A stretch of DNA of 64,000 nucleotides, taken from Parapedobacter sp964498395 (GTDB lineage Bacteria > Bacteroidota > Bacteroidia > Sphingobacteriales > Sphingobacteriaceae). The DNA lies in NCBI GenBank assembly GCA_964498395.1, contig CAZCHE010000012.1:1-64000 (forward strand), given 5' to 3'. How positions within the stretch are numbered: the first letter of the stretch is position 1; each line of letters starts with the position of its first letter. The notes under the pieces are model-generated. The model did no database searches. It was given only the letters and a program-made list of their open reading frames with translations, and was not told the origin of the DNA. Shown here piece by piece: positions 51,366 to 60,746 of the stretch. The translations under genes were made by a program, and so were the position numbers.

Positions 51366-52427
51366 ATGTCCAACTCCATATTCACCCAAAAGGAGCGAAA
51401 TATCATCACGTTGATCATCCTGATTCTATTGGGTATTATTATCGCGTATGCGGTAAGAGGGATCATCGGTGCGTTACTTGGCACCATCGTCATGTATACG
51501 ATATTTCGCCCCATGAATATCTGGTTAGTGGAGCGCCTGAGGTGGAGGCGGCCCATTGCAGCTGTCATCATTATCATCACCTCTTTCCTGATCATCGTGC
51601 TGCCCTTTTTGGGGATTGGAACCATGCTGACGAATAAGGTGGTGAGCCTCGTGAAAAACCCGGAATGGATAAAAAACATCGTCCATACCGTCAATGAGTT
51701 TGCCGGTGACAAATTAGGGCAACCGGATTTACTCCAAGAGCAATTGGAAAAAAGCGCGTCTTACCTCGGCGGATTGCTTACCTCACTCTTAAGCGGGGCG
51801 GCAGGATTGTTTTTGGACATCACCGTGATGTACTTCATGTTGTATTTCATGTTTGTCAATTTCAGGGGTTTTGAGCGTGGGTTGCTTCGCTATTCACCAT
51901 TTCGGGTGGAAAACGCCGTTCGTTTCGGCAGCGAATTACGTAACATCACTTATTCCAATGTCATTGGCCAAACCTTCATCGCATTGGTGCAGGGGGCTTC
52001 ATTATCGTTGGGATTCTGGATATTCGGATTCAATGATGCCCTTTTCTGGGGGGTGATCTGTGCCATCTTGGCCTTTATTCCATTGCTTGGGCCGCCATTG
52101 ATCTTCGTTCCCGCGGCAATCATCGCCTTTACACAGGGCGATAACCTAGCGGCAATAGGGTTATTGATCTATGGTTTTGTGGTGGTAATCAACATTGACA
52201 ATGTGCTGCGCCTCGTTATCGCCAAAAAAGTTGGTGATATCCACCCCATTATCACCGTGGTCGGGGTCATCATCGGCATACCCCTATTCGGGGTGATGGG
52301 ATTGGTATATGGGCCACTTTTGCTCTCTTATTTTCTCATTACCGTACGGATATACGAAGCGAATAAAAGATCGCTCAATACTTCGGAAGGATTGGTGGCT
52401 GGGGAACAGCCTAAACCATCACCGTAG
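51366..52427 (+). CDS. AI-2E/PerM-family membrane transporter
   Basis: A 353-residue inner-membrane protein with about eight hydrophobic segments: two at the N-terminus, a soluble middle (KSASYLGGLLTSLLSGAAGLF) and a C-terminal cluster with the family motif LGPPLIFVPAAIIAF and KKVGDIHPIITVVGVIIGIPLFGVMGLVYGPLLLS. The family is annotated AI-2E-like, but most members are ion exchangers or of unknown substrate. It starts 38 bases after the enoyl-CoA hydratase and converges on efp. Confidence 0.9.
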   Translation: MSNSIFTQKERNIITLIILILLGIIIAYAVRGIIGALLGTIVMYTIFRPMNIWLVERLRWRRPIAAVIIIITSFLIIVLPFLGIGTMLTNKVVSLVKNPEWIKNIVHTVNEFAGDKLGQPDLLQEQLEKSASYLGGLLTSLLSGAAGLFLDITVMYFMLYFMFVNFRGFERGLLRYSPFRVENAVRFGSELRNITYSNVIGQTFIALVQGASLSLGFWIFGFNDALFWGVICAILAFIPLLGPPLIFVPAAIIAFTQGDNLAAIGLLIYGFVVVINIDNVLRLVIAKKVGDIHPIITVVGVIIGIPLFGVMGLVYGPLLLSYFLITVRIYEANKRSLNTSEGLVAGEQPKPSP

Positions 52428-52454
52428 GTTAGCATACTGACGATATGGCACCAG

Positions 52455-52502
52455 TAGGGGCAAAAAAAATCGGCCTTAGAGCGGGAGCCCTAAGACCGAA
52501 TA
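52455..52502 (-). terminator. intrinsic terminator downstream of efp
   Basis: Read on the minus strand: TCGGTCTTAG pairs with CTAAGGCCGA around a G/C-rich loop and is followed by TTTTTTTT (52470-52463). It lies directly after the shared 16-base motif and about 35 bases after the efp stop. Confidence 0.75.
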
Positions 52503-52518
52503 ATCAACCTAAACCTAA
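52503..52518 (-). repeat. shared 16-base motif, copy 2
   Basis: TTAGGTTTAGGTTGAT on the minus strand between the efp stop and its terminator, identical to 47747-47762. In both places it immediately precedes a hairpin-plus-T-run. Confidence 0.7.
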
Positions 52519-52532
52519 AAATTTGAATTCTT

Positions 52533-53093
52533 TTATTTTACACGTTCGATATAGTCTCCCGAACGCGTGTCAACTTTCACTTTGTCACCTTGGTTCACGA
52601 AGAGCGGTACCCGTATCTCTACCCCCGTCTCCACTGTTGCACTTTTCAATGCGTTTGTCGATGTATCGCCCTTTACAGCGGGTTCGGTATAGGTGATTTC
52701 CAACTCTACCGTGGTCGGTGCTTGCGCCATGATCGGTTCATCACTTTCCATCGCTACAATCACCTGCATACCTTCTTTCAAAAAACGTGCCGAACTCCCG
52801 AATAGGTGTTTTGGAACATTGAATTGCTCGAACGTACTGTTATCCATCACTACGAAAGTATCCCCTTCGTCATACAGATATTGATAATCGCTCGTCTCTA
52901 CCCGTGCGATTTCTACTTCCTCGTCGGTACGGAAACGATATTCAACCAGTTTACCTGTTTTTACGTTGCGCATCTTGGCTTGGTAGAATGCACGGAGGTT
53001 GCCCGGTGTACGGTGTATAAATTCCTCTACACTCACCAACTCACCGTTGAAACGCAAGATATTTCCGGTCTTTACTTCTGAAGCTTTGGCCAT
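52533..53093 (-). CDS. efp: translation elongation factor P
   Basis: A 186-residue EF-P: N-terminal KOW-like domain (GNILRFNGELVSVEEFIHRTPGNLRAFYQAKMRNVKTGKLVEYRF), OB domains (VETSDYQYLYDEGDTFVVMDNSTFEQFNVPKHLFG) and the C-terminal IRVPLFVNQGDKVKVDTRSGDYIERVK. EF-P relieves ribosome stalling at polyproline. At the loop tip, where many bacteria have a modified Lys (PGKGGAF), this protein has PGNLRAF, the Bacteroidota form, so no lysine modification is expected. The length is normal. Confidence 0.95.
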   Translation of the reverse strand: MAKASEVKTGNILRFNGELVSVEEFIHRTPGNLRAFYQAKMRNVKTGKLVEYRFRTDEEVEIARVETSDYQYLYDEGDTFVVMDNSTFEQFNVPKHLFGSSARFLKEGMQVIVAMESDEPIMAQAPTTVELEITYTEPAVKGDTSTNALKSATVETGVEIRVPLFVNQGDKVKVDTRSGDYIERVK

Positions 53094-53201
53094 GATTTAA
53101 ATAAATACTGTGTTTACAATGTCGGCAAAAATACAAAATAGGGCGGCCATAACCAAAGCTGCGTAATAAAAAACGATTTGCTTTGCTTCGGTAAGCCGTT
53201 T

Positions 53202-53834
53202 TTACCCTTTGTAATCCGTCATCTGAAGGGCATGGTCACAAAACGCATACTCATGCTCCTGATTGGAGCAGACAATCAATAACCGGCCTCCCCATGTATC
53301 GTCGACGAGCCGGTGATACCACTCCACACCATGCTTGTCTAGGTTGCTCGTCGGCTCATCCAATAGCATAATGGGCGTATCTGTGCAACAGGCTAAAACC
53401 AGCTTAACCCGCTGCTTCATACCCGAAGAAAAGTGTTTGATTTGCCTGTCAACGGCTTTCGGCAGCCCAAGGATATCCATCAACCGCCGTTCATCGTAGC
53501 CGGCCAAATAGTTTTTATGGATAAAATGAAACCTGATGTGCTCGAGCAGTGTGAACTCTTCTATTAGCTCCATGTAGGGCGCAGACAAGGAGACATACCG
53601 GTATACATCGTCCGGCTCGATGGCGTTACCTTGCCATGAATACCGAATTTGACCGGTAGATGGGGTGAGGCTAGAAGCGACCACCTGCATCATGGTGGAT
53701 TTGCCAGAACCGTTAGGGCCCAAAACAGCATAACGCATGCCCGATACAAAATGGTAATTCACCCGCTGGAAAATCCAGTCGCGATTAAACCGCCTACCGA
53801 TATTTTCAAGGATGATGTCCATGTCATTTGTCAC
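53202..53834 (-). CDS. ABC transporter ATP-binding protein
   Basis: A 210-residue stand-alone ATPase: Walker A GPNGSGKST, signature FSSGMKQRV (SSGM instead of SGGQ), Walker B IMLLDEPTSNLD. The D-loop is intact and the switch His is replaced by the sequence VCSNQEHEY. It resembles ATPases paired with membrane subunits for heme or lipid export, but no permease gene lies next to it here. The upstream gene lpxA ends 39 bases away, so it may be transcribed with the lpx operon. Confidence 0.9.
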   Translation of the reverse strand: MTNDMDIILENIGRRFNRDWIFQRVNYHFVSGMRYAVLGPNGSGKSTMMQVVASSLTPSTGQIRYSWQGNAIEPDDVYRYVSLSAPYMELIEEFTLLEHIRFHFIHKNYLAGYDERRLMDILGLPKAVDRQIKHFSSGMKQRVKLVLACCTDTPIMLLDEPTSNLDKHGVEWYHRLVDDTWGGRLLIVCSNQEHEYAFCDHALQMTDYKG

Positions 53835-53872
53835 GCCAAGCCTCCATGATTCCGGCGCCCCGGAACGGAAAT

Positions 53873-54667
53873 TTAAAGCAATCCCTTACCTTGTCCAAAT
53901 CCTTTCATCACGCCCCTATTGGAATTCCGTACGAAATCAAGGATCTCATCACGTATTTCCGTAGGCTTGTATTCGGCCTCAATGATGTCCAGCGCCTTGG
54001 TCAGGTTGTTATTCTTCACAAACAGCACACGGTAAATATCCTGTATCTCGTTAATCTGGCTGGATGAAAATCCTCGCCTGCGTAAACCAACGGAATTGAT
54101 GCCCACGTAAGACAACGGCTCACGGGCAGCCTTTACAAACGGCGGAACGTCTTTGCGCACCAATGATCCTCCGGCAATGAACGCGTGCGAACCGATTTGG
54201 CAAAACTGGTGTACCGCAACCATGCCCGCTAAAACGACATAGTCACCCACCATGATATGCCCCCCTAACGTACTATTGTTAGAAAAGATACAATTGTCGC
54301 CTACAATGCAGTCGTGCGCAATGTGGCTATAGGCTTGAATCAAGCAATTTTTACCAACTACGGTTTTCCATTTATCTTTGGTTCCCCGGTTTACGGTCAC
54401 ACATTCCCTGATGGTGGTATTGTCACCGATTTCGGCAGTGGTTTCCTCCCCGTCAAATTTGAGGTCCTGCGGGATACCGGAAATGACGGCCCCCGGAAAA
54501 ATACGACAGTTCTTACCGATACGGGCACCGTCCATGATGGTCACATTGGAGCCAATCCAAGTGCCCTCTTCAATGACGACATCCTTGTGTATGGTTACAA
54601 ATGGTTCGATGACCACGTTGCCAGCAATCTTGGCTTGCGGGTGTATATAGGCTAATGGTTGTATCAT
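53873..54667 (-). CDS. lpxA: UDP-N-acetylglucosamine acyltransferase
   Basis: A 264-residue left-handed beta-helix acyltransferase: hexapeptide repeats begin IHPQAKIAGNVVIEPFVTIHKDVVIEEGTWIGSNVTIMDGARIG. Catalytic-type segments are VNRGTKDKWKTVVGKNCLIQAYSHIAHDCIVGDN (His in YSHIAHDC) and a C-terminal helical domain (ISRG-like VGLRRRGFSSSQINEIQDIYRVLF). It catalyses the first step of lipid A synthesis. Its ATG overlaps the stop of the lpxC-fabZ gene, so they are one operon with lpxD upstream. Confidence 0.95.
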   Translation of the reverse strand: MIQPLAYIHPQAKIAGNVVIEPFVTIHKDVVIEEGTWIGSNVTIMDGARIGKNCRIFPGAVISGIPQDLKFDGEETTAEIGDNTTIRECVTVNRGTKDKWKTVVGKNCLIQAYSHIAHDCIVGDNCIFSNNSTLGGHIMVGDYVVLAGMVAVHQFCQIGSHAFIAGGSLVRKDVPPFVKAAREPLSYVGINSVGLRRRGFSSSQINEIQDIYRVLFVKNNNLTKALDIIEAEYKPTEIRDEILDFVRNSNRGVMKGFGQGKGLL

Positions 54668-56073
54668 GATGCTTGCCCCTCTTTTACTTTTACAATTTGC
54701 GCCATGAGCTCAGCCTCGACAACGACTTTCTCACCCACCATGCCTGTTCCCTTCATCTGTGCGATCCCCCGGCGAATAGGCTCCAATAAATCACAGCGGA
54801 AGATAATCGTATCGCCGGGATTTACCTGTGCTTTGAACCGCGCATTCTCGATTTTGAGGAATAGGGTCAAATAGTTTTCCGGATCGGGCACCGTGCTCAA
54901 CACCAGTATCCCCCCTGTTTGGGCCATTGCTTCAATCTGCAATACGCCGGGGAAAACCGGTGCACCCGGAAAATGCCCCATAAACAGATCTTCGTTCATG
55001 GTAACATTCTTTAGCCCGACAACATGGGTCTTCGTGAGCTCCAATATCTTGTCGATCATCAAGAATGGCTGCCGATGCGGCAGTATGTTCATGATTTGAA
55101 CCGTATCGTACAATGGGGGCATATTGGGATCATATACCTTGATGTACTTCCTGCTTTTCTCCTTTTTGATCTGCGCCTTGATCTTTTTGGCAAATGCCAC
55201 GTTGGCGGCATGCCCCGGCCGGGCAGCCATGATATGCCCCTTGATGGGGCGGCCTACCAAAGCAAGGTCGCCAATCATGTCAAGCAACTTGTGGCGGGCG
55301 GGCTCATTTTGATAACGCAGCTCGATATTGTCCAGAATCCCTTCCTTGGCCACGTCTATGTCATCCCGGTTAAACAGTTTGGCAAGGTTTTGCAACTCCT
55401 CTTTGCTAACCTCCTTATCGACCACGACAATCGCATTGTTCAGGTCACCACCTTTGATCAGGTTGTTTTGCAGGAGCATTTCCAGCTCGTGCAAGAAGCA
55501 AAATGTACGCGATGACGCGATATCTCTTGAAAATTCGTCGATACTACTGATGGAAGCATGCTGGCTTCCCAATACCGGAGAGTTGAAATCGATCATACAC
55601 GTAAATCGGTAACCGTCCAATGGCATGGCGACCATCTCTACTTTCCTATCCGGCTCGGTGTGGTGGATGTTATGCGGAATTTCATAGTAATCCCGGTCTG
55701 CGCTTTGGTCAATATAACCTACTTGCTCGATGATTTTTACAAAGGGTGCCGAACTGCCATCTACGATGGGTACTTCCGGCCCGTCAATGTCGATAAGCAC
55801 GTTGTCTATCTGCAGCCCGACCAATGCTGCCATGAGGTGTTCGATCGTACTCACACTAGCCCCATTTTGGGATATGGTCGTTCCCCTTGAGGTATCGGTA
55901 ACATTGTCTGCATCTACCAAAACGGTAGGCTGGTTTTCTAGGTCTACTCGCTTGAATTTATACCAATGGTGTTCAGGCGCAGGTTTCAGTGTCATCGAAA
56001 CAGGTTTGCCGGTGTGAAGACCGACCCCTGAAATGGTAACTTCTGATTTGATTGTTCGTTGTTTTACGTTCAT
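54664..56073 (-). CDS. lpxC-fabZ: bifunctional LpxC deacetylase / FabZ dehydratase
   Basis: A 469-residue fusion. Residues ~1-300 are LpxC, the zinc UDP-3-O-acyl-GlcNAc deacetylase (STIEHLMAALVGLQIDNV, ASSRTFCFLHELEML, ARHKLLDMIGDLALVG). Residues ~320-469 are FabZ, the 3-hydroxyacyl-ACP dehydratase (ILPHRQPFLMIDKILEL, GHFPGAPVFPGVLQIEAMAQTGG with the catalytic His and Glu). The fusion is characteristic of Bacteroidota and couples lipid A commitment with fatty acid elongation. It overlaps lpxA by four bases. Confidence 0.97.
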   Translation of the reverse strand: MNVKQRTIKSEVTISGVGLHTGKPVSMTLKPAPEHHWYKFKRVDLENQPTVLVDADNVTDTSRGTTISQNGASVSTIEHLMAALVGLQIDNVLIDIDGPEVPIVDGSSAPFVKIIEQVGYIDQSADRDYYEIPHNIHHTEPDRKVEMVAMPLDGYRFTCMIDFNSPVLGSQHASISSIDEFSRDIASSRTFCFLHELEMLLQNNLIKGGDLNNAIVVVDKEVSKEELQNLAKLFNRDDIDVAKEGILDNIELRYQNEPARHKLLDMIGDLALVGRPIKGHIMAARPGHAANVAFAKKIKAQIKKEKSRKYIKVYDPNMPPLYDTVQIMNILPHRQPFLMIDKILELTKTHVVGLKNVTMNEDLFMGHFPGAPVFPGVLQIEAMAQTGGILVLSTVPDPENYLTLFLKIENARFKAQVNPGDTIIFRCDLLEPIRRGIAQMKGTGMVGEKVVVEAELMAQIVKVKEGQAS

Positions 56074-56117
56074 CGCTGTCGTGGTGGCTTATCCTAACGT
56101 GGATTTAAAGCGCTGTT

Positions 56118-57158
56118 TTATTTCGATTCTTCTTTAGTTAATAATAGTTGCTCTAATTCCTCGAGACGACGCTCCAATTCGGGCAGTCGCGAATAGATGA
56201 CCTGTGAGCGCATCTGTGCATTGTAGGGTACCGCCGGTGACCCAGCCCATTTCTTGCCCGCTTCTAAAATGGTGCGATTGACACCCGATTGCGCCTGTAT
56301 TTGGCTACCGTGTGCGATGTTGATGTGTCCGACAACACCGACCTGCCCGCCGATAACCGCATGTTCACCGATTTTGGTGCTACCGGAAATACCCGACTGT
56401 GCGGCGATAACCGTATTCTGGCCGATCTCCACATTGTGGGCGATTTGAATGAGGTTATCTAACTTGACCCCTTTGCGGATAACGGTAGACCCCATCGTCG
56501 CACGGTCAATTACCGTGTTAGCACCGATCTCCACATGGTCTTCGATGACGACATTGCCTATCTGGCTAATCTTATTATAGGTTCCGTCTTCCTGTGGAGC
56601 AAAGCCAAATCCGTCACTGCCGATAACCGTACCGGAATGGACAATCACCTGCTCCCCGATCACGCAATCGAAATAAACGGAAACACCAGAAAACAATGTC
56701 GTATTGTTGCCGAGTTTCACGTTTTCTCCGATGTACACCTGGGGGTATACTTTGCAGCCATCACCGATAACCACACCCTTATCGATGTAGGTGAAAGCGC
56801 CGATATAAACATCCTTTCCTATTTTAGCGCTTGGGTGGATAAACACGGGTTGCTCAATACCCACCTTATCCAAGCGCATACTGTTATGCAATTCCAATAA
56901 GCTGGAAAATGCCGAATATGCATTCTTAACGCGGATAATTGTCGGTGAAATCGGCCTATCTAGCTTTAGGTCTTCATTAACGATTACCACCGAAGCTTCC
57001 GTCGTATACAGGTATTGTTCGTATTTTGGATTAGACAAAAAAGACAAGCCCCCTGTTGACGCTTCTTCAATTTTTGCCAATTGCTCCACCATCACATCCG
57101 GGTTTCCCTCGATGGAACCGTTCACGAATGCAGCTATTTGATGTGCGGAAAATTGCAT
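56118..57158 (-). CDS. lpxD: UDP-3-O-(3-hydroxyacyl)glucosamine N-acyltransferase
   Basis: A 346-residue LpxD: N-terminal uridine-binding domain (MQFSAHQIAAFVNGSIEGNPDVMVEQLAKIEEA ... GLSFLSNPKYEQYL), then a hexapeptide-repeat beta-helix (IHPSAKIGKDVYIGAFTYIDKGVVIGDGC ... NKISQIGNVVIEDHVEIGANTVIDRATMG) and a C-terminal helix. I chose ATG 57158 (MQFSAHQ) rather than the TTG at 57164 because it gives the standard N-terminus. It is the first gene of the lpxD-lpxC/fabZ-lpxA operon, 44 bases ahead of lpxC-fabZ. Confidence 0.95.
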   Translation of the reverse strand: MQFSAHQIAAFVNGSIEGNPDVMVEQLAKIEEASTGGLSFLSNPKYEQYLYTTEASVVIVNEDLKLDRPISPTIIRVKNAYSAFSSLLELHNSMRLDKVGIEQPVFIHPSAKIGKDVYIGAFTYIDKGVVIGDGCKVYPQVYIGENVKLGNNTTLFSGVSVYFDCVIGEQVIVHSGTVIGSDGFGFAPQEDGTYNKISQIGNVVIEDHVEIGANTVIDRATMGSTVIRKGVKLDNLIQIAHNVEIGQNTVIAAQSGISGSTKIGEHAVIGGQVGVVGHINIAHGSQIQAQSGVNRTILEAGKKWAGSPAVPYNAQMRSQVIYSRLPELERRLEELEQLLLTKEESK

Positions 57159-57188
57159 CTGCAAATTTATGAGTTAAAACAGTATAAA

Positions 57189-57217
57189 CAAATTTATTTA
57201 TGCTGGCTATCAGCCAA
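57189..57217 (-). promoter_or_regulatory. promoter of the lpx operon
   Basis: Minus strand TTG (57217-57215), an 18-base spacer and TAAATTTG (57196-57189) match the Bacteroidota promoter consensus. The predicted start is near 57182, about 24 bases upstream of the lpxD ATG at 57158. Confidence 0.6.
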
Positions 57218-57222
57218 TTGAG

Positions 57223-58461
57223 TTATGTAGAGGCAGTTAATAATTCTTTCGGAAACGAAACTGCGTATTTTCTGACTTTTTTCGACAACGTTTCAAGGTT
57301 GGATAAGTCGGAAGCGTCAGTGATATCCAAAATGGCGCCGTCCTTCATTAAAATCTTGATATTGCTCGTATTGGGTTCGTAGGCGCTGTTCTCAATCGAT
57401 TGCGTCCATACGTAGTAATCTATATCATTCCTATCAATCCCGAGCGATGCCACCGCCCTCTCCTTCAAGCGCACCAACTGCTCTTCCTGCGGCTCTGAAC
57501 TATACAGCTCCGTGTGGTACAACGATCGAGCCATCAGCCTTGAACACAACATACGCAAAATCTCGTCATCGTGGTACGCCCAAGTCTTCACCGCTGACAA
57601 GATGTCCGTGTCATCCAGACGGGCAAAATGTGTCAAATGCGATGTGTCTCTCGTAAAATTTTCCCTCGTAATCTTGTTGCGCAAAAAATGTTCCAATGAT
57701 GGAGAGGCAAAGAGCGAAACGCCCTGTTCATACAACGCTTTTGCACGTTGAAGTATTTTAAGCAGCATCTGCTCCGCACTTAATACGGTCTTGTGCAGGT
57801 AGACCTGCCAGTACATCAACCGCCTAGCAATCAGGAATTTTTCTACCGAATAAATACCTTTTTGTTCAACAACTAGTTCATTGTCAACCACATTCAACAT
57901 TTTTATGATGCGATCGAAGCTAATGACCCCCTCGGCCACCCCCGTGAAAAAGCTATCGCGATTGAGGTAGTCCATCCGGTCAATGTCAAGCTGGCTGGAA
58001 ACGAGTTGGTGCAGGAATTTTTTAGGGTAACGATTGTTAAAAATCGTAATGGCTAAGTCCAGTCGCCCGCCAAACGCTTGGTTAAGCTCATCCATCATTA
58101 ACGTGGAAAGCAACTCATGCGACACACCCTCCACCAACGTGTGCTCTAGCGAATGTGAAAAAGGGCCATGGCCGATATCGTGCAGCAAGATCGCTGACAA
58201 TGCCGCTTCCTCTTCTTCTTCCGTAATGGTGACCGCTTTGCCGCGCAACGTTTCGATGGCTAAAGACATCAGGTGCATCGCCCCCAAAGCATGTTGGAAA
58301 CGAGTGTGCAGTGCACCCGGATACACCAGGTGGGTCATGCTTACCTGCTTGATATACCGAAGCCGTTGGAAATAAGGATGCTGTATCAGGTCAAAAATAA
58401 AACCAGACGGAATGGAAATAAATCCGTAAACAGGGTCGTTTATTATCTTTTTTTTATTCAA
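57223..58461 (-). CDS. HD-domain phosphohydrolase
   Basis: A 412-residue HD-family hydrolase beginning INDPVYGFISIPSGFIFDLIQHPYFQRLRYIKQVSMTHLVYPGALHTRFQHALGAMHL, with the metal-binding HD motif in LLHDIGHGPFSHSLEH and later helical elements including LDIDRMDYLNRDSFFTGV. The family includes dNTP triphosphohydrolases and ppGpp-type hydrolases; this branch is generally annotated HD-domain or dGTPase-like. It lies just upstream of lpxD on the same strand but has a separate promoter. Confidence 0.9.
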   Translation of the reverse strand: MNKKKIINDPVYGFISIPSGFIFDLIQHPYFQRLRYIKQVSMTHLVYPGALHTRFQHALGAMHLMSLAIETLRGKAVTITEEEEEAALSAILLHDIGHGPFSHSLEHTLVEGVSHELLSTLMMDELNQAFGGRLDLAITIFNNRYPKKFLHQLVSSQLDIDRMDYLNRDSFFTGVAEGVISFDRIIKMLNVVDNELVVEQKGIYSVEKFLIARRLMYWQVYLHKTVLSAEQMLLKILQRAKALYEQGVSLFASPSLEHFLRNKITRENFTRDTSHLTHFARLDDTDILSAVKTWAYHDDEILRMLCSRLMARSLYHTELYSSEPQEEQLVRLKERAVASLGIDRNDIDYYVWTQSIENSAYEPNTSNIKILMKDGAILDITDASDLSNLETLSKKVRKYAVSFPKELLTAST

Positions 58462-58618
58462 TGTAGCCGGAATAATCCCTTTGGTTGCAGCTTACCTGCC
58501 ATAGAGAAGCGCACCTATCCATCGGCATACCGCTACCCTAACCATTATTTCAACCGCAAAGATACAAGACAAGGCTGTTAATTTATGTTAAAAAATGAAT
58601 ACAGCATAAACTTTTCCC

Positions 58619-58626
58619 TAAGTTTG
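58619..58626 (+). promoter_or_regulatory. -7-like box upstream of NIPSNAP gene
   Basis: TAAGTTTG at 58619-58626 matches TAnnTTTG; no TTG lies at the right spacing, so this is a half match. The ATG follows 48 bases downstream. Confidence 0.35.
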
Positions 58627-58674
58627 CGCTTATTATCTTAGGTTGTTTGCTTCTACAAATATGTTAAATTAACC

Positions 58675-59094
58675 ATGAGAAAGATCATTCTTTTGGGATC
58701 GTTTTTGATGGTTTTCCTGATGAAGGGCTTTGGCCAAATCGATTCGCAAAAAAAAGAACCCACCCCGATTTATCAATTGCGGATTTACGAGGTTCCGATG
58801 GAGAACAGGGAAGTTTTCCATGAGCGATTTAAGGATCATGCCCTTCGGATCATGAAAAACTATGGCTTTAACGTATTGAACATATGGGAGTCCGTATCGG
58901 ATGACCGATTGGAGTTCATCTATTTGTTGTCGTGGGAAAACGAAAATGCAATGAAGCAGGCCTGGGAAGGGTTTATGGATGACCAGGAATGGAAAGACAT
59001 CAAAGCGGAAACCGGAAAATCACATGGCGTATTTGTCAATAATATTGAGGAAAAAACATTAATATTGACAGATTATTCACCCCAAATACCGTGA
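58675..59094 (+). CDS. NIPSNAP-family secreted protein
   Basis: A 139-residue protein with a signal peptide (MRKIILLGSFLMVFLMKGFGQ) and the NIPSNAP/dimeric alpha-beta barrel domain: PIYQLRIYEVPMENREVFHERFKDHALRIMKNYGFNVLNIWES then LLSWENENAMKQAWEGFMDDQEW. The fold is a ferredoxin-like dimer; ligands are unknown in bacteria. It stands alone, divergent from the HD hydrolase gene and upstream of porX. Confidence 0.85.
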   Translation: MRKIILLGSFLMVFLMKGFGQIDSQKKEPTPIYQLRIYEVPMENREVFHERFKDHALRIMKNYGFNVLNIWESVSDDRLEFIYLLSWENENAMKQAWEGFMDDQEWKDIKAETGKSHGVFVNNIEEKTLILTDYSPQIP

Positions 59095-59169
59095 ATTAGG
59101 CAGTAACCGCAAGAACTAGCCCTTAGTCAATTCCTTTACGGAAAACAGTAAAAAGAAATTTAAAGACAC

Positions 59170-60723
59170 ATGCAAGAAACGAATATACTATGGGCAGATG
59201 ATGAGATCGATTTGCTAAAACCACATATCATGCTATTGAATGACAAGGGTTACGCTGTGAAAACGGTAACCAATGGCAATGACGCCGTAGATGCATTCAA
59301 AAAAGGTTACTACGATTTGGTATTTCTAGATGAAAATATGCCGGGGCTTACCGGATTGGAAACACTTTCCGAATTGAAAAACCTCAACCCCGCCGTTCCC
59401 ATGGTATTGGTGACCAAGAACGAGGAAGAACACCTGATGGAAGATGCCATCGGTTCTAAAATCGATGATTACCTGATCAAGCCCGTCAACCCCAAACAAA
59501 TCCTGCTTACCATCAAGAAACTGACGGAAAATAAACGATTGGTTAGCGAAAAAACATCCATGGCGTACCAACAGGACTTCAGGAACCTGGGTATGATCCT
59601 CAATGACAACCTCGATTTTGAGCAGTGGGCCGATGTCTATAAAAAATTGATCTATTGGGAGTTGTCACTAGAGAAGTTAGAGGATGCTGGCATGCATGAA
59701 GTGCTTACCCTACAAAAATCGGAAGCCAACATGCAGTTTTCAAAGTTCATGGAGAAAACGTACCTCGACTGGGTGAAGGACCCCGATAAAGGCCCCGTAA
59801 TGTCCCATCAGTTGTTTCGCAAAAAGGTGTTCCCTTCCTTGCAAGACAATCGCCCCACATTCTTTTTCTTGATTGACAATCTCCGCTACGACCAATGGAA
59901 AGTCGTCAATGATGTGATCACCAATTACTTTCGCTTGGAGGAAGAAGACAGCTATTACAGCATTTTACCTACGGCCACCCAGTACGCCCGAAACGCGATA
60001 TTTAGTGGATTGATGCCGTTGGAGATGGAAAAACGTTTCCCTGGCCTGTGGCAAAATGATGAGGACGAAGGAGGGAAAAACCTACATGAAGACAAATTCC
60101 TAGCCGATCAAATCAAACGGCTTTACCGGAAAGAGTGCAAGCATTCTTACCACAAAATCCTAACCCTGGAGCAGGGACGGGATGTCGCTGAAAACCTGAG
60201 CAACCTCATGGGCAATGACCTGAACGTACTCGTCTATAATTTTGTGGACATGCTTTCGCATGCCCGTACGGACATGGCCATGATTCGCGAACTGGCCAAC
60301 GATGAGGCCGCATACCGCTCACTGACACTGTCGTGGTTCGAGCACTCTCCGCTATTAGACGCATTGAAATGGCTGGCACAAAAGCAGGTGCGGGTAATCA
60401 TTACCACCGACCACGGAACAATCCGCGTAAAGCATGCCAGCAAGGTCATCGGTGACCGCAATACCAATACCAACCTGCGCTACAAACAAGGTAAGAACCT
60501 GAATTACATCGCCAAAGATGTTTTCCATGTCAAGAATCCGCATGACGCGCAGTTGCCTAAGTTGCACGTGAGCTCTAGCTTCATCTTTGCTAAAGAAGAC
60601 ACTTATTTTGTATACCCGAACAACTACAATCACTTTGTCAACTACTTCAACGAGACGTTCCAACATGGGGGCATCTCTTTGGAAGAGGTGATCATCCCAT
60701 ACGCCACGTATACCACTAAATAG
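59170..60723 (+). CDS. porX: PorX response regulator with PglZ domain
   Basis: A 517-residue fusion. Residues 1-120 form a receiver domain (NILWADDEIDLLKPHIMLLNDKGY; phospho-acceptor Asp54 in VFLDENMPG), and residues ~200-517 a PglZ-type alkaline phosphatase-like domain (FFFLIDNLRYDQWKVV, GRD/LNVLVYNFVDMLSHARTDM, IITTDHGTIRVKHASKVIGD). In Porphyromonas and Flavobacterium, PorX controls the type IX secretion system and its PglZ domain is a zinc phosphodiesterase acting on cyclic oligonucleotides. All key Asp and His positions appear present. It ends at the tsaE gene. Confidence 0.93.
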   Translation: MQETNILWADDEIDLLKPHIMLLNDKGYAVKTVTNGNDAVDAFKKGYYDLVFLDENMPGLTGLETLSELKNLNPAVPMVLVTKNEEEHLMEDAIGSKIDDYLIKPVNPKQILLTIKKLTENKRLVSEKTSMAYQQDFRNLGMILNDNLDFEQWADVYKKLIYWELSLEKLEDAGMHEVLTLQKSEANMQFSKFMEKTYLDWVKDPDKGPVMSHQLFRKKVFPSLQDNRPTFFFLIDNLRYDQWKVVNDVITNYFRLEEEDSYYSILPTATQYARNAIFSGLMPLEMEKRFPGLWQNDEDEGGKNLHEDKFLADQIKRLYRKECKHSYHKILTLEQGRDVAENLSNLMGNDLNVLVYNFVDMLSHARTDMAMIRELANDEAAYRSLTLSWFEHSPLLDALKWLAQKQVRVIITTDHGTIRVKHASKVIGDRNTNTNLRYKQGKNLNYIAKDVFHVKNPHDAQLPKLHVSSSFIFAKEDTYFVYPNNYNHFVNYFNETFQHGGISLEEVIIPYATYTTK

Positions 60724-60746
60724 TGGAAAACTGTATTTTTGCAGGC

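Noticed and set aside
52533..53093. Loss of the EF-P lysine as a gene defect
   Set aside because: The PGNLRAF loop is the usual Bacteroidota form, so this is lineage-typical and not a mutation.
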